Part shown: piece by piece, positions 7,882 through 13,850 of the stretch
Layout: each line of letters begins with the position of its first letter
How positions within the stretch are numbered: the first letter of the stretch is position 1
Origin: an uncultured Mollicutes bacterium
GTDB lineage: Bacteria > Bacillota_I > Bacilli_A > RFN20 > CAG-826
Length of the DNA: 13,850 bases
Reading direction: 5' to 3'
Assembly: GCA_945935945.1 (NCBI GenBank)
Contig: CAMESA010000017.1
Span: 1 to 13,850, forward strand
Notes under the pieces: model-generated
The model's input: the letters and a program-made list of their open reading frames with translations, nothing else
What the model was told of the DNA's origin: nothing
Database searches by the model: none
Made by a program: the position numbers and the translations under genes

Positions 7882-7919
7882 ATATTAAAACGTTTTTAAA
7901 TAAAATAGGACCTATATAA

Positions 7920-10900
7920 ATGAACAAATGGGAAGAACGTCTTTGCGATAAGAATGATAATCGTAAACTTTTAATCGAATCATCTGAATTTACATCTAAA
8001 ATTAAACTAAATAAGACTTTAAAAGAGTCTTTGATTATGCAATCTGGTAAAAACGGTACTTTGATTGTTAAAAATATTCCTGTTACAATTTTAGACCGTG
8101 AAAACTTAAATGGCCGTATTTATTCAACAGAAACAATGAGACAAGCCATCGAAGAAGCTAGAGAGGCAATGGCTGATAAACAAACTTTAGGACAAGCAAA
8201 CGAACATCCAGAGTCTTCTTTTGTTGCTCCAACAGATGCTTCTCACGTAATCATTAATGCCTACATTAAAGAAAACGTAAACATTGTTGTAGATGGTAAA
8301 AGGGAACGCCATAATGTGTTATTTACAGATTGGGAAGTATTAAACACAACTCACGGTAAGGATTTGAGAGCTCTTTTTGAAGCTGAATGTTCATTTGGTA
8401 CTTCAATTCGTGGTGTTGGTGAACTTTCTGGAAAGATGGTGCAGAATTACTCGTTCATTTCAGTTGATGGTGTAGGAAATCCATCTTCTTCTACCTATAC
8501 ACGTATGCCTGTATCTGAATCTGTAAAAGTTGAATTTAAGGATGCTAACGAATTAAAAGAAAATTATACAGTTATGTCTTCTTCTACTAATGTTGTTCGT
8601 GATCTTTCTCAAGCAGGTATTTTACAACAAAAATTAAATGCAAATCCTTATGGCACTATTACAAAAACTTCTACAAAAGTTGATCAAGAAACAGATCCTA
8701 AAACTGGTGCTCAAACTTCAATTACAACAGTTGAGGCTGATACAGAAGATGAAGTTAACGATTTAGCAACTGCTTTTAAGATGGCTCAAAGAGCTATGAC
8801 AAATGGTATTGCTAAAGTAAGCAGTGTAACCATTGAAGCTAATGAAGATGAAGATGAACAAGGGAATAAAACAGAATCTGCAGATGATGGTTTAGAAGCA
8901 TATGTTCCTGAGTCTACTGAAATTAAAGAAGGACAAGTTGTTGCTCAAGGTCAACCTGAAGGTATTGAATTCTTAAAAAGACTTGATGATAAAGGTCGTT
9001 ATATGTTTTTAAGTAGAATGCAAACTGATTGTAAGTACTTCTTAGATGGACATGAACATAATAAGTTTCTATGGGCTGAAAATCCTGAAAAACAAATAGA
9101 ATATATGAAATGGTTATATAATTCTTTCCCTGACGATAAAAAACCGCAATGGATTTCGATGGAAGAAATAGAAGATTATGAAAGACAAATGGTTGGTAAA
9201 GGTAAAGAAGACTATAGTCGTGATGATATTTATGCTACGGAATCTGCTATAACTGAATCTAAAAAAGAAGAAGAACCTAAAGATCCGAATGAGGGTAGAC
9301 AATATATTTTGAAGATCAAGAATAATGACCCTGATATGAAGGAAGATTCTGATAATGCTCCTGAATTTGTTGCGATGAGGGGTAATGCTATCAGATTTAC
9401 AAAAGATCCTAAAAAAGCTCTTCATTTTACACAAGGTATGGAAGAATCTGGTGTTGTTCACTGTTCAAATATTAAAAAATTACTTGCTGATATGGGTTAT
9501 GGTGAGCAAAATCTTGAAAAATGGTATAAGAGAGACAATGGTGAAGTTGCTCCTGAAAAAGAAGGTATTAAAGGTGGATTAGTTGGGGGTACTGCAGGAG
9601 CTGTTCTTGGCGGTGCTGTTGCTGGTCCGTTAGGTGCTTTAGGTGGTGCTGCTTCTGGTTATAGTTTAGGTAGTAATATTGGTGATGATTTAAGTGATTC
9701 TAAAGAAGAAAGTACACAATTGACAGAAGATGGTAATACTAAATATTCTGCTACGATTGAACTTGTAAATAAGGCAGGGTTACCAGACATGAAGTCTTTA
9801 TCAATTTCTTCTACAGATCTTGATGGTGCATTGAGAGAAGTCGGTAATCATTATCAACAACAATTAGCTAGTAATGATGTATCTAATGTAAAAGGAGTTA
9901 AATTAGTAGATAATCAAACTGGTGAAAAATATAATTATGATCCTAAAAGTAATCAATTGATTCCTGAGGATGGAAACAAGGTACAGCAACAAATTCAACC
10001 TGTAGAAGAACCTAAGTTTATGGATCCTGAAAATGTTGAATTAGGAGTAAAGGAGGAATCAACAAATGGTGAAATTAAACAAAATGACAAAACTTTGGAT
10101 ATGGATATTGATGATAACACCCATGTTGAAAAGGAGTTTGATACGCAAGCTCAAGCGTCTGTGGCTAAAGCTGGGATTGAGTCTGGGAAACTTTCTGGCG
10201 ATGTTTTATTAAGTGATGCTGTTAAACCAGGTTGGTATGTAGCTCATGATAAGATTGGTATATCTGGTCCATATGAAACTCGTGAAGCTTGTATGGAAGG
10301 ATTAGAAGACTATAAAGATCAAGTTTCTGTTTATGAAGTTACAGAAAATGATTTGAATGAAGTATTGTTTAAAAATCCTAGTAAACCTTCTGACGACTAT
10401 GTAGAAAAACCATTAGAAGAAGATTATTTCTCTTATAATGAAATAACTCCTAGGGATGGTGATAAAGGCGGATATAGTTTCAATGGTAAGAATTATAATA
10501 TTTCAGCATATAGATTAGACGATTCTTCTTGGGAGATGAGAGTTTCTAGCAAAAATGGTAATCCAGTTACACAATGGCATAAAGTAGAATGCAACAGTGA
10601 TGAAGAATTGTTTGATACGGTTTCAAAAGCATTTGATATTCTTGATAACAATGTTTCTAATGGATATGCTGCAGAATCATTTGATGAAGAAGATGATGAA
10701 ACAATCGACTTAACAAAACCTTGGAATATAACTTTGTATAATCCACATGACAACAATGTCTACTTCAATTTTCAAGAACAAGATGATGGTAATGTAAAAG
10801 TCACTTATAGTTTTAAAGCTAGTGTTGATGATTACGAAACAGATTCTGAAATTGTGTCTTATGAAAATGCTAAAAATTTAATGGGTAAACTTAACAATTG

Positions 10901-11255
10901 GCATTCTGATCCTAATTTTGAAGGATTTGAATCTGTAAATGAATCTTCTTTAGTTCCAGTTCGTTTTTCAAATATCAAATGGGATGAAAAAGATGCTGTT
11001 TATCGTATGTTTGAAGATATTGAAAAAGATATGCAGATCAGCCATATTGAACCAGATGTAAATAACGCAAATATTTTAGTTGAATATTTTGAGAATTATA
11101 TGAATGATCTTAATAATGCATCAGTTTCATATAATGTTAATCCATCTGATATAAAGGAATCTGCTAATTATCAAGAAGAAATCATCAAACTTTACAACGA
11201 AGATAACAATAGACAATATCCTAGAATTGAATCAGCTGATATAAACCTTGGATAA
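7920..11255 (+). CDS. Prohead maturation protease (T4 gp21-like) fused to a long polyvalent-type extension
   Basis: 1111 residues; the ATG has a weak upstream site (ATAGGA). Residues about 37-205 match the T4 gp21 (MEROPS S77-type) prohead protease: N-L-N-G-R-I-Y-S near 61-68 (T4 N-R-N-K-R-L-Y-P), the catalytic-type histidine H96 in L-G-Q-A-N-E-H-P (T4 L-G-E-L-N-H-P), S-H-V-I-I near 108, and G-T-S-I-R-G-V-G around S162 (T4 G-V-S-S-R-G-L-G). T4 gp21 is about 210 residues, so roughly 900 residues are additional. The extension holds a helical module at 354-424 (M-F-L-S-R-M-Q-T-D-C, L-W-A, S-F-P, then Y-E-R-Q-M) resembling a domain of large polyvalent proteins. It also holds a glycine zipper at 549-591 and several small alpha/beta modules. 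Candidate self-cleavage sites are L18-I-E20 before S, L34-K-E36 before S, L212-K-E214 before N, I335-K-E337 before G, L601-T-E603 before D and I1078-K-E1080 before S. The protease call is strong; the role of the extension is inferred. Confidence 0.88.
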   Translation: MNKWEERLCDKNDNRKLLIESSEFTSKIKLNKTLKESLIMQSGKNGTLIVKNIPVTILDRENLNGRIYSTETMRQAIEEAREAMADKQTLGQANEHPESSFVAPTDASHVIINAYIKENVNIVVDGKRERHNVLFTDWEVLNTTHGKDLRALFEAECSFGTSIRGVGELSGKMVQNYSFISVDGVGNPSSSTYTRMPVSESVKVEFKDANELKENYTVMSSSTNVVRDLSQAGILQQKLNANPYGTITKTSTKVDQETDPKTGAQTSITTVEADTEDEVNDLATAFKMAQRAMTNGIAKVSSVTIEANEDEDEQGNKTESADDGLEAYVPESTEIKEGQVVAQGQPEGIEFLKRLDDKGRYMFLSRMQTDCKYFLDGHEHNKFLWAENPEKQIEYMKWLYNSFPDDKKPQWISMEEIEDYERQMVGKGKEDYSRDDIYATESAITESKKEEEPKDPNEGRQYILKIKNNDPDMKEDSDNAPEFVAMRGNAIRFTKDPKKALHFTQGMEESGVVHCSNIKKLLADMGYGEQNLEKWYKRDNGEVAPEKEGIKGGLVGGTAGAVLGGAVAGPLGALGGAASGYSLGSNIGDDLSDSKEESTQLTEDGNTKYSATIELVNKAGLPDMKSLSISSTDLDGALREVGNHYQQQLASNDVSNVKGVKLVDNQTGEKYNYDPKSNQLIPEDGNKVQQQIQPVEEPKFMDPENVELGVKEESTNGEIKQNDKTLDMDIDDNTHVEKEFDTQAQASVAKAGIESGKLSGDVLLSDAVKPGWYVAHDKIGISGPYETREACMEGLEDYKDQVSVYEVTENDLNEVLFKNPSKPSDDYVEKPLEEDYFSYNEITPRDGDKGGYSFNGKNYNISAYRLDDSSWEMRVSSKNGNPVTQWHKVECNSDEELFDTVSKAFDILDNNVSNGYAAESFDEEDDETIDLTKPWNITLYNPHDNNVYFNFQEQDDGNVKVTYSFKASVDDYETDSEIVSYENAKNLMGKLNNWHSDPNFEGFESVNESSLVPVRFSNIKWDEKDAVYRMFEDIEKDMQISHIEPDVNNANILVEYFENYMNDLNNASVSYNVNPSDIKESANYQEEIIKLYNEDNNRQYPRIESADINLG

Positions 11256-11610
11256 TTTGAAAAGGATTAAAAAACGACTTATTCACTTTGATTGTCACAG
11301 TTTAGTTATTATTTGTGAACTCAAAGGACATTTTCCTGGTTTTCTTTGTGGAACTGAAGACCCTAGTTATATTGAGGAGCAATTAGCAAAAGGGTGAAAA
11401 ATACCATATAGAAAAATTGTCACTTGGTTTTGAAAAATCAGAGGTTATTAAGAGTTTGACAGCGAATAGTGTTTTTGACAATTAGTATTTTGCAAGACAG
11501 TTTGGTGTATCCCAGTTGTGTGCTTTGTCGGAAGCCAATTCTGGTTTGCTGGATTATGTACGGCATTCGCTTACAATGCTATGTTTTAAGTGAATATGAA
11601 GCCGTTTAAG

Positions 11611-11647
11611 AAAATTCTCGTGTTACCTGCAAACTGGGGAGAATTTT
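11611..11647 (+). other. Hairpin in the gap before the scaffold gene
   Basis: AAAATTCTC (11611-11619) pairs perfectly with GAGAATTTT (11639-11647) around a 19-base loop. No T-tract follows directly, so it is not a standard terminator. The loop contains AACTGGG (11632-11638), complementary to CCCAGTT at 11511-11517, which would allow a pseudoknot. A seven-base match within this distance can arise by chance. Confidence 0.35.
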
Positions 11648-11731
11648 GGCAAGGGTGTCTATGTGTGTATGCTCTTTTGTCAATTTAATTAAAAAAAATA
11701 ATCTTATGTAACAACGATTTAATAAATAAGT

Positions 11732-11742
11732 AAGTTCTATAT
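11732..11742 (+). promoter_or_regulatory. Putative promoter: AAGTTCTAT core before the scaffold gene
   Basis: Fourth copy of the core (AAGTTCTAT, 11732-11740, continuing AT). It stands 64 bases before the start at 11805, with AATAAATA just upstream (11721-11728). It marks the start of the scaffold transcription unit, which ends at the terminator at 12550. Promoter activity is inferred from the four-fold repetition before gene starts. Confidence 0.5.
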
Positions 11743-11804
11743 GTTTAGATGATAAGTTGTTTATTGTCTGTTTAATCAACTAGAATTTATAAGGAAATTT
11801 TAAA

Positions 11805-12524
11805 ATGACAAAAGAAGAAATGTTGAAAATGCTGAAAGAAAATGCATTGAACGTTAAAAAGGCTGAAGACACAATTGAAAACATCAATGCTAAAGAAGTT
11901 GATGGTGTCAATAAAGCTGAAGGAATTCAAGGCTTGGATTCTGAATTACCTACTCAGAAAGAAGTAGAAAAATATGTCGCTAAAGACGAAGGTCCGATGA
12001 TCCCTGTTGATAAAGATGGTGTTTCTAAAAACGGTGGTGACGATGACCGTATGGAAGCTGATAAAGTAGAAGCTGAAAAGAAAAAAGAAGACAATAGTAT
12101 GAAAGATGTTATCAACGTTTCTTCTCGTAAGGTTGAAGAATCTGCAGAAGTAAACAACGAACTTTTGTCTCAACTTCAAGAAGCTGCTATTCGTGAAGAA
12201 CAATACAAAGCTAAAATCGCTAAAATCAATGGTCTTTGCGAAAAAGCTTTGAAAACACAAGCAGAATCAATCACAAAAGAACATGCAAAAGAAGTTTATA
12301 AAATCTTCGAGTCTGTGATTGTTGAAGGTGAGAAGTTTGAAAAAGAACTGAAAGAAAGTGCTGCTAAAAACAAGAAATTGTACATGACTGCAAAAAAACT
12401 TTATGAAGGTTCTAACAAACTGAATAAGATCTTGCTGGAAGCTGTTAAAAAAGCTCAACCAGAAAGAAAAATGACAAGATATTCAACACCTGCTTATCGT
12501 GTTGCAATGTCTGCGTCGAAATAA
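11805..12524 (+). CDS. Probable prohead core scaffold protein (T4 gp22-like position and composition)
   Basis: 239 residues; AAGGA lies about nine bases before the ATG. The protein is almost entirely charged and helical, with alanine/glutamate/lysine-rich heptad-like stretches (about 110-225) suited to a coiled coil. A glycine/aspartate-rich linker near 75-85 interrupts it. It lacks recognisable enzyme motifs. It directly follows the prohead protease gene, where T4-like phages carry the gp22 scaffold, and it ends in a short basic/aromatic tail (R-Y-S-T-P-A-Y-R-V-A-M) reminiscent of the conserved C-terminal tip of T4 gp22 (V-Y-A-K-V-A). The N-terminus, M-T-K-E-E-M-L-K-M-L-K-E, carries an L9-K-E11 candidate cleavage site much like T4 internal proteins. 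Scaffold cores are assembled inside the prohead and degraded by the protease. Direct similarity to gp22 is too weak to see by eye; the call rests on position and composition. Confidence 0.65.
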   Translation: MTKEEMLKMLKENALNVKKAEDTIENINAKEVDGVNKAEGIQGLDSELPTQKEVEKYVAKDEGPMIPVDKDGVSKNGGDDDRMEADKVEAEKKKEDNSMKDVINVSSRKVEESAEVNNELLSQLQEAAIREEQYKAKIAKINGLCEKALKTQAESITKEHAKEVYKIFESVIVEGEKFEKELKESAAKNKKLYMTAKKLYEGSNKLNKILLEAVKKAQPERKMTRYSTPAYRVAMSASK

Positions 12525-12549
12525 TTTAGTTAATTATTCAAACGATTCG

Positions 12550-12586
12550 AAGGAGTTGGATTTCACGATCTAACTCCTTTTTTTTT
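12550..12586 (+). terminator. Rho-independent terminator after the scaffold gene, overlapping an alternative fold
   Basis: AAGGAGTTGGAT (12550-12561) pairs with ATCTAACTCCTT (12568-12579) through 12 base pairs including one G-U, around loop TTCACG, and runs into nine T (12578-12586). The 3' arm's CTCCTT (12574-12579) is also complementary to the endolysin ribosome site AAGGAG at 12587-12592, so a competing hairpin is possible. Confidence 0.9.
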
Positions 12587-12593
12587 AAGGAGG
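12587..12593 (+). promoter_or_regulatory. Strong ribosome-binding site of the endolysin gene
   Basis: AAGGAGG ends five bases before the ATG at 12599 and is the strongest Shine-Dalgarno match in the window. It follows the T-run of the terminator with no spacer, and its first six bases can pair with the terminator's 3' arm. It decides the 12599 start. Confidence 0.8.
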
Positions 12594-12598
12594 ACCAT

Positions 12599-13300
12599 AT
12601 GTGTATCATAAAAACGTTTTTAAGCCTATTTAAGAAGGATTCAGATAAAAAAGAGGAAGTTATAAAGGAGAAACCAAAAATGCTTACGTATGACCAATTA
12701 TTGAAGATTAACGGCAATAAAAATCCTGATATGTGTAAATACTACATCGATGCCTTAAACAAAATACTTCCAGAATATAAAATTAATACAAAATTAAGAT
12801 TGTGTCATTTTCTAGCTCAAATACTCCATGAAAGCGGGAATTTGAAATATAAATCTGAAAACTTGAATTATTCCGCTAAAGCTTTACGTTCTGTTTTTGG
12901 TAAATATTTTAAAACAGATGAGATCGCTAACCAATACGCAAGAAAACCAGAGAAAATAGCCAATCGAGTATATGCTAACCGTATGGGAAATGGTGATGAA
13001 GCAAGTGGTGATGGATGGTTAAGAAGAGGTAGAGGATTGATTCAATTAACTGGAACAGATAATTATAAAGCTTGTACCAAGGCATTAAATGTAGATTTGA
13101 TGAAAAACCCAGATTTGATTATATCTAACGCAGAAATTTGTATGAAAACAGCTTGCTGGTTTTGGAGTTCTAAAAAATTAAATGAATTGGCAGATAAAGA
13201 TGATATTATAAACATTACAAAAAGAATAAATGGCGGATTAAATGGAATTGAATCTAGAAAAGAACTACTCTCAAGAGCAAAAGATGTATTGTATATATAA
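12599..13300 (+). CDS. Endolysin, GH19 (chitinase/lysozyme-type) glycoside hydrolase
   Basis: 233 residues from the ATG with the strong ribosome site. The catalytic domain covers about 40-232. H-E-S-G places the general-acid glutamate at E78, and S-E-N-L-N-Y-S-A (86-93) carries the second conserved glutamate, E87. G-N-G-D-E-A-S-G-D-G-W-L-R-R-G-R-G-L-I-Q-L-T-G (130-152) is the family's substrate-cleft signature, and I-N-G-G-L-N-G (210-216) closes the domain. In phages this family cuts the glycan backbone of peptidoglycan at lysis. Residues 1-13 (MCIIKTFLSLFKK) are a short hydrophobic/basic stretch, too short for a clear signal peptide. A second in-frame start, M28 at 12680, has its own AAGGAG nine bases upstream and would remove this extension. 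No promoter-like core precedes the gene. T4 has its lysozyme gene elsewhere, so the position between scaffold and capsid genes suggests local insertion. Its last 17 bases overlap the next gene. Confidence 0.92.
   Translation: MCIIKTFLSLFKKDSDKKEEVIKEKPKMLTYDQLLKINGNKNPDMCKYYIDALNKILPEYKINTKLRLCHFLAQILHESGNLKYKSENLNYSAKALRSVFGKYFKTDEIANQYARKPEKIANRVYANRMGNGDEASGDGWLRRGRGLIQLTGTDNYKACTKALNVDLMKNPDLIISNAEICMKTACWFWSSKKLNELADKDDIINITKRINGGLNGIESRKELLSRAKDVLYI
12665..12670 (+). promoter_or_regulatory. Internal ribosome-binding site for a shorter endolysin form
   Basis: AAGGAG lies nine bases before the in-frame ATG at 12680, codon 28 of the endolysin gene. Translation from it would give a 206-residue protein with the full GH19 domain but without the hydrophobic/basic N-terminal extension. 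Confidence 0.45.
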
Positions 13301-13850
13301 ACATGTTTTTCCGAATGGTAAAGTTTATATAGGTCAAACTTGTCAAAAACCAGAAAGAAGATGGAAAAACGGAGAAGGTTATGTTGAATCTGTTCTTCTG
13401 TACAATGCTATAAAGAAATATGGTTGGGAAAGTGTTAGTCATGAAATATTGTATACAAATTTATCACAAGACGAAGCAAATTATTTAGAAAAGAAACTTA
13501 TCGGTGATGTATATAAGAGTAATCTTCGTGAAAATGGATATAATATTGATGATGGTGGGTCAGGTTCTAATTCAACTAAAGGAACTCATTGGTATAATAA
13601 TGGTATAATTGAAAAAAGATTTAAATTTCCACCAAGCGAAGAATGGAAGTTAGGTCAACTTCCATCTAATCGTAAGAATAGATGTAAAGTTCGAATAGTA
13701 AATGGAAAAGAATACGAATCTCTAAAAATGGTAATGCAAGAACTTAACGTAAGTAAAAATAAAGCAAGATTATTATGTGGAATGAGAACATTGAAAGATA
13801 ATCGAATAAAAATAGTTATAAATGGGATTGAGTATGAATCTATACAAGAA
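13284..13850 (+). CDS. GIY-YIG homing endonuclease (3' partial)
   Basis: 189 codons are present and the frame is still open at the window end. The nuclease domain is at the N-terminus: C3-I-Y5 stands where GIY is usual, then V-Y-I-G (14-17), arginines R25/R26, the L-L-Y-N-A-I-K-K-Y-G-W-E segment (38-49), the catalytic-type E69 in Y-L-E-K-K-L-I, and G-Y-N-I (85-88). Next comes a T-H-W-Y-N-N-G-I-I-E-K-R-F segment (101-113), typical of free-standing phage enzymes of the T4 Seg type. The C-terminal part holds two repeats, I-V-N-G-K-E-Y-E-S-L (139-148) and V-I-N-G-I-E-Y-E-S-I (178-187), resembling DNA-binding NUMOD-type modules. The start overlaps the endolysin gene by 17 bases and has no clear ribosome site, which suggests coupled translation. 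Such enzymes cut a homologous site in a competing genome and so spread themselves and flanking genes. Confidence 0.88.
   Translation, partial: MYCIYKHVFPNGKVYIGQTCQKPERRWKNGEGYVESVLLYNAIKKYGWESVSHEILYTNLSQDEANYLEKKLIGDVYKSNLRENGYNIDDGGSGSNSTKGTHWYNNGIIEKRFKFPPSEEWKLGQLPSNRKNRCKVRIVNGKEYESLKMVMQELNVSKNKARLLCGMRTLKDNRIKIVINGIEYESIQE

Larger units (their letters stand above)
11256..11804 (+). other. 549-base gap without a convincing gene; small and frameshifted reading frames
   Basis: It holds a possible 46-codon frame from TTG 11257 to TGA 11397 (starting L-K-R-I-K-K-R-L), with no recognisable ribosome site. This is followed in another frame by a stretch from about 11387 to TAG 11483 (K-G-E-K-Y-H-I-E-K-L), and in the third frame by 11469-11609 (ending V-L-S-E-Y-E-A-V). 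Consecutive open stretches in three frames could be a decayed gene, but I recognise no family. G+C is higher than in the flanking genes: my hand count for 11461-11640 is 71 of 180 bases, against 17 of 60 for 9001-9060. A hairpin lies at 11611-11647. The last 75 bases are ordinary AT-rich leader with the promoter-like element at 11732. A structured RNA or a gene remnant are both possible. Confidence 0.4.

Noticed and set aside
9114..9461. 115-codon minus-strand frame inside the protease gene
   Set aside because: Its composition (F, R, I runs) is that of the complement of an acidic/lysine-rich coding strand; the + strand reading is continuous and domain-bearing.
11456..11500. Two TTGACA strings as host sigma-70 type promoters
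   Set aside because: Neither has a TATAAT-like box at a 16-18 base spacing.
11470..11600. 43-codon minus-strand frame beginning M-P-Y-I-I-Q-Q in the gap
   Set aside because: No ribosome site and no recognisable pattern; its length is within chance expectation for this G+C.
11946..12458. Minus-strand frames under the scaffold gene
   Set aside because: Phenylalanine- and serine-rich shadows of a helical charged protein; no start signals.

Overview
The window is 13.85 kb of AT-rich DNA with every convincing gene on the + strand. It reads as the virion-morphogenesis region of a contractile-tailed, T4-like bacteriophage (Caudoviricetes). Three things point there: a tail tube protein of the T4 gp19 family, a prohead protease of the T4 gp21 family followed by an acidic, helical scaffold-like gene (the gp21-gp22 order), and an exact TATAAATA late-promoter-like box at 4694-4701. 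The host cannot be named from the sequence. No tRNA, CRISPR array, integrase or insertion sequence was seen.

Layout. (1) 3-4085: 3' part of a giant protein with a Pol-beta-like nucleotidyltransferase domain; its true start lies upstream of the window. (2) 4087-6219: three genes (a Vsr-like/PD-(D/E)xK-type protein, a 390-aa protein with an SH3/KOW-like module and a hydrophobic segment, and a 103-aa protein). All three begin with the same ~15-residue motif, MSE(I/F)R..(I/V)..(I/L)L(K/R)E(S/G). (3) 6241-7680: a probable virion structural protein and the tail tube protein, closed by a strong terminator. (4) 7920-11255: a 1111-aa protein with an N-terminal prohead-protease domain and a ~900-residue extension. 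(5) 11256-11804: a 549-base stretch without a convincing gene. (6) 11805-12524: probable prohead scaffold protein, then a terminator. (7) 12599-13300: GH19 endolysin. (8) 13284 to the end: a GIY-YIG homing endonuclease cut by the window edge.

How the parts may work together. In T4, internal head proteins carry a short N-terminal capsid-targeting sequence ending in (L/I)xE. The gp21 protease cuts it off during head maturation, and the proteins are then injected with the DNA. The three neighbouring proteins here share an N-terminal helix with L-x-E at exactly residues 12-14, followed by S or G. The most interesting reading is therefore a cassette of capsid-packaged, protease-processed effectors, encoded beside a protease that is itself fused to a polyvalent-protein-like tail. 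That tail contains a module resembling the small domains of large polyvalent proteins and a glycine zipper. This is inference. The shared motif, its alignment and the gene order are visible directly in the sequence.

Regulation. Four intergenic regions carry the same 9-base core AAGTTCTAT 33-65 bases before a start codon (4686, 7080, 7868, 11732). They look like phage-specific promoters that divide the region into transcription units, with terminators at 7705-7742 and 12550-12586. The second terminator can refold to hide the endolysin ribosome-binding site.
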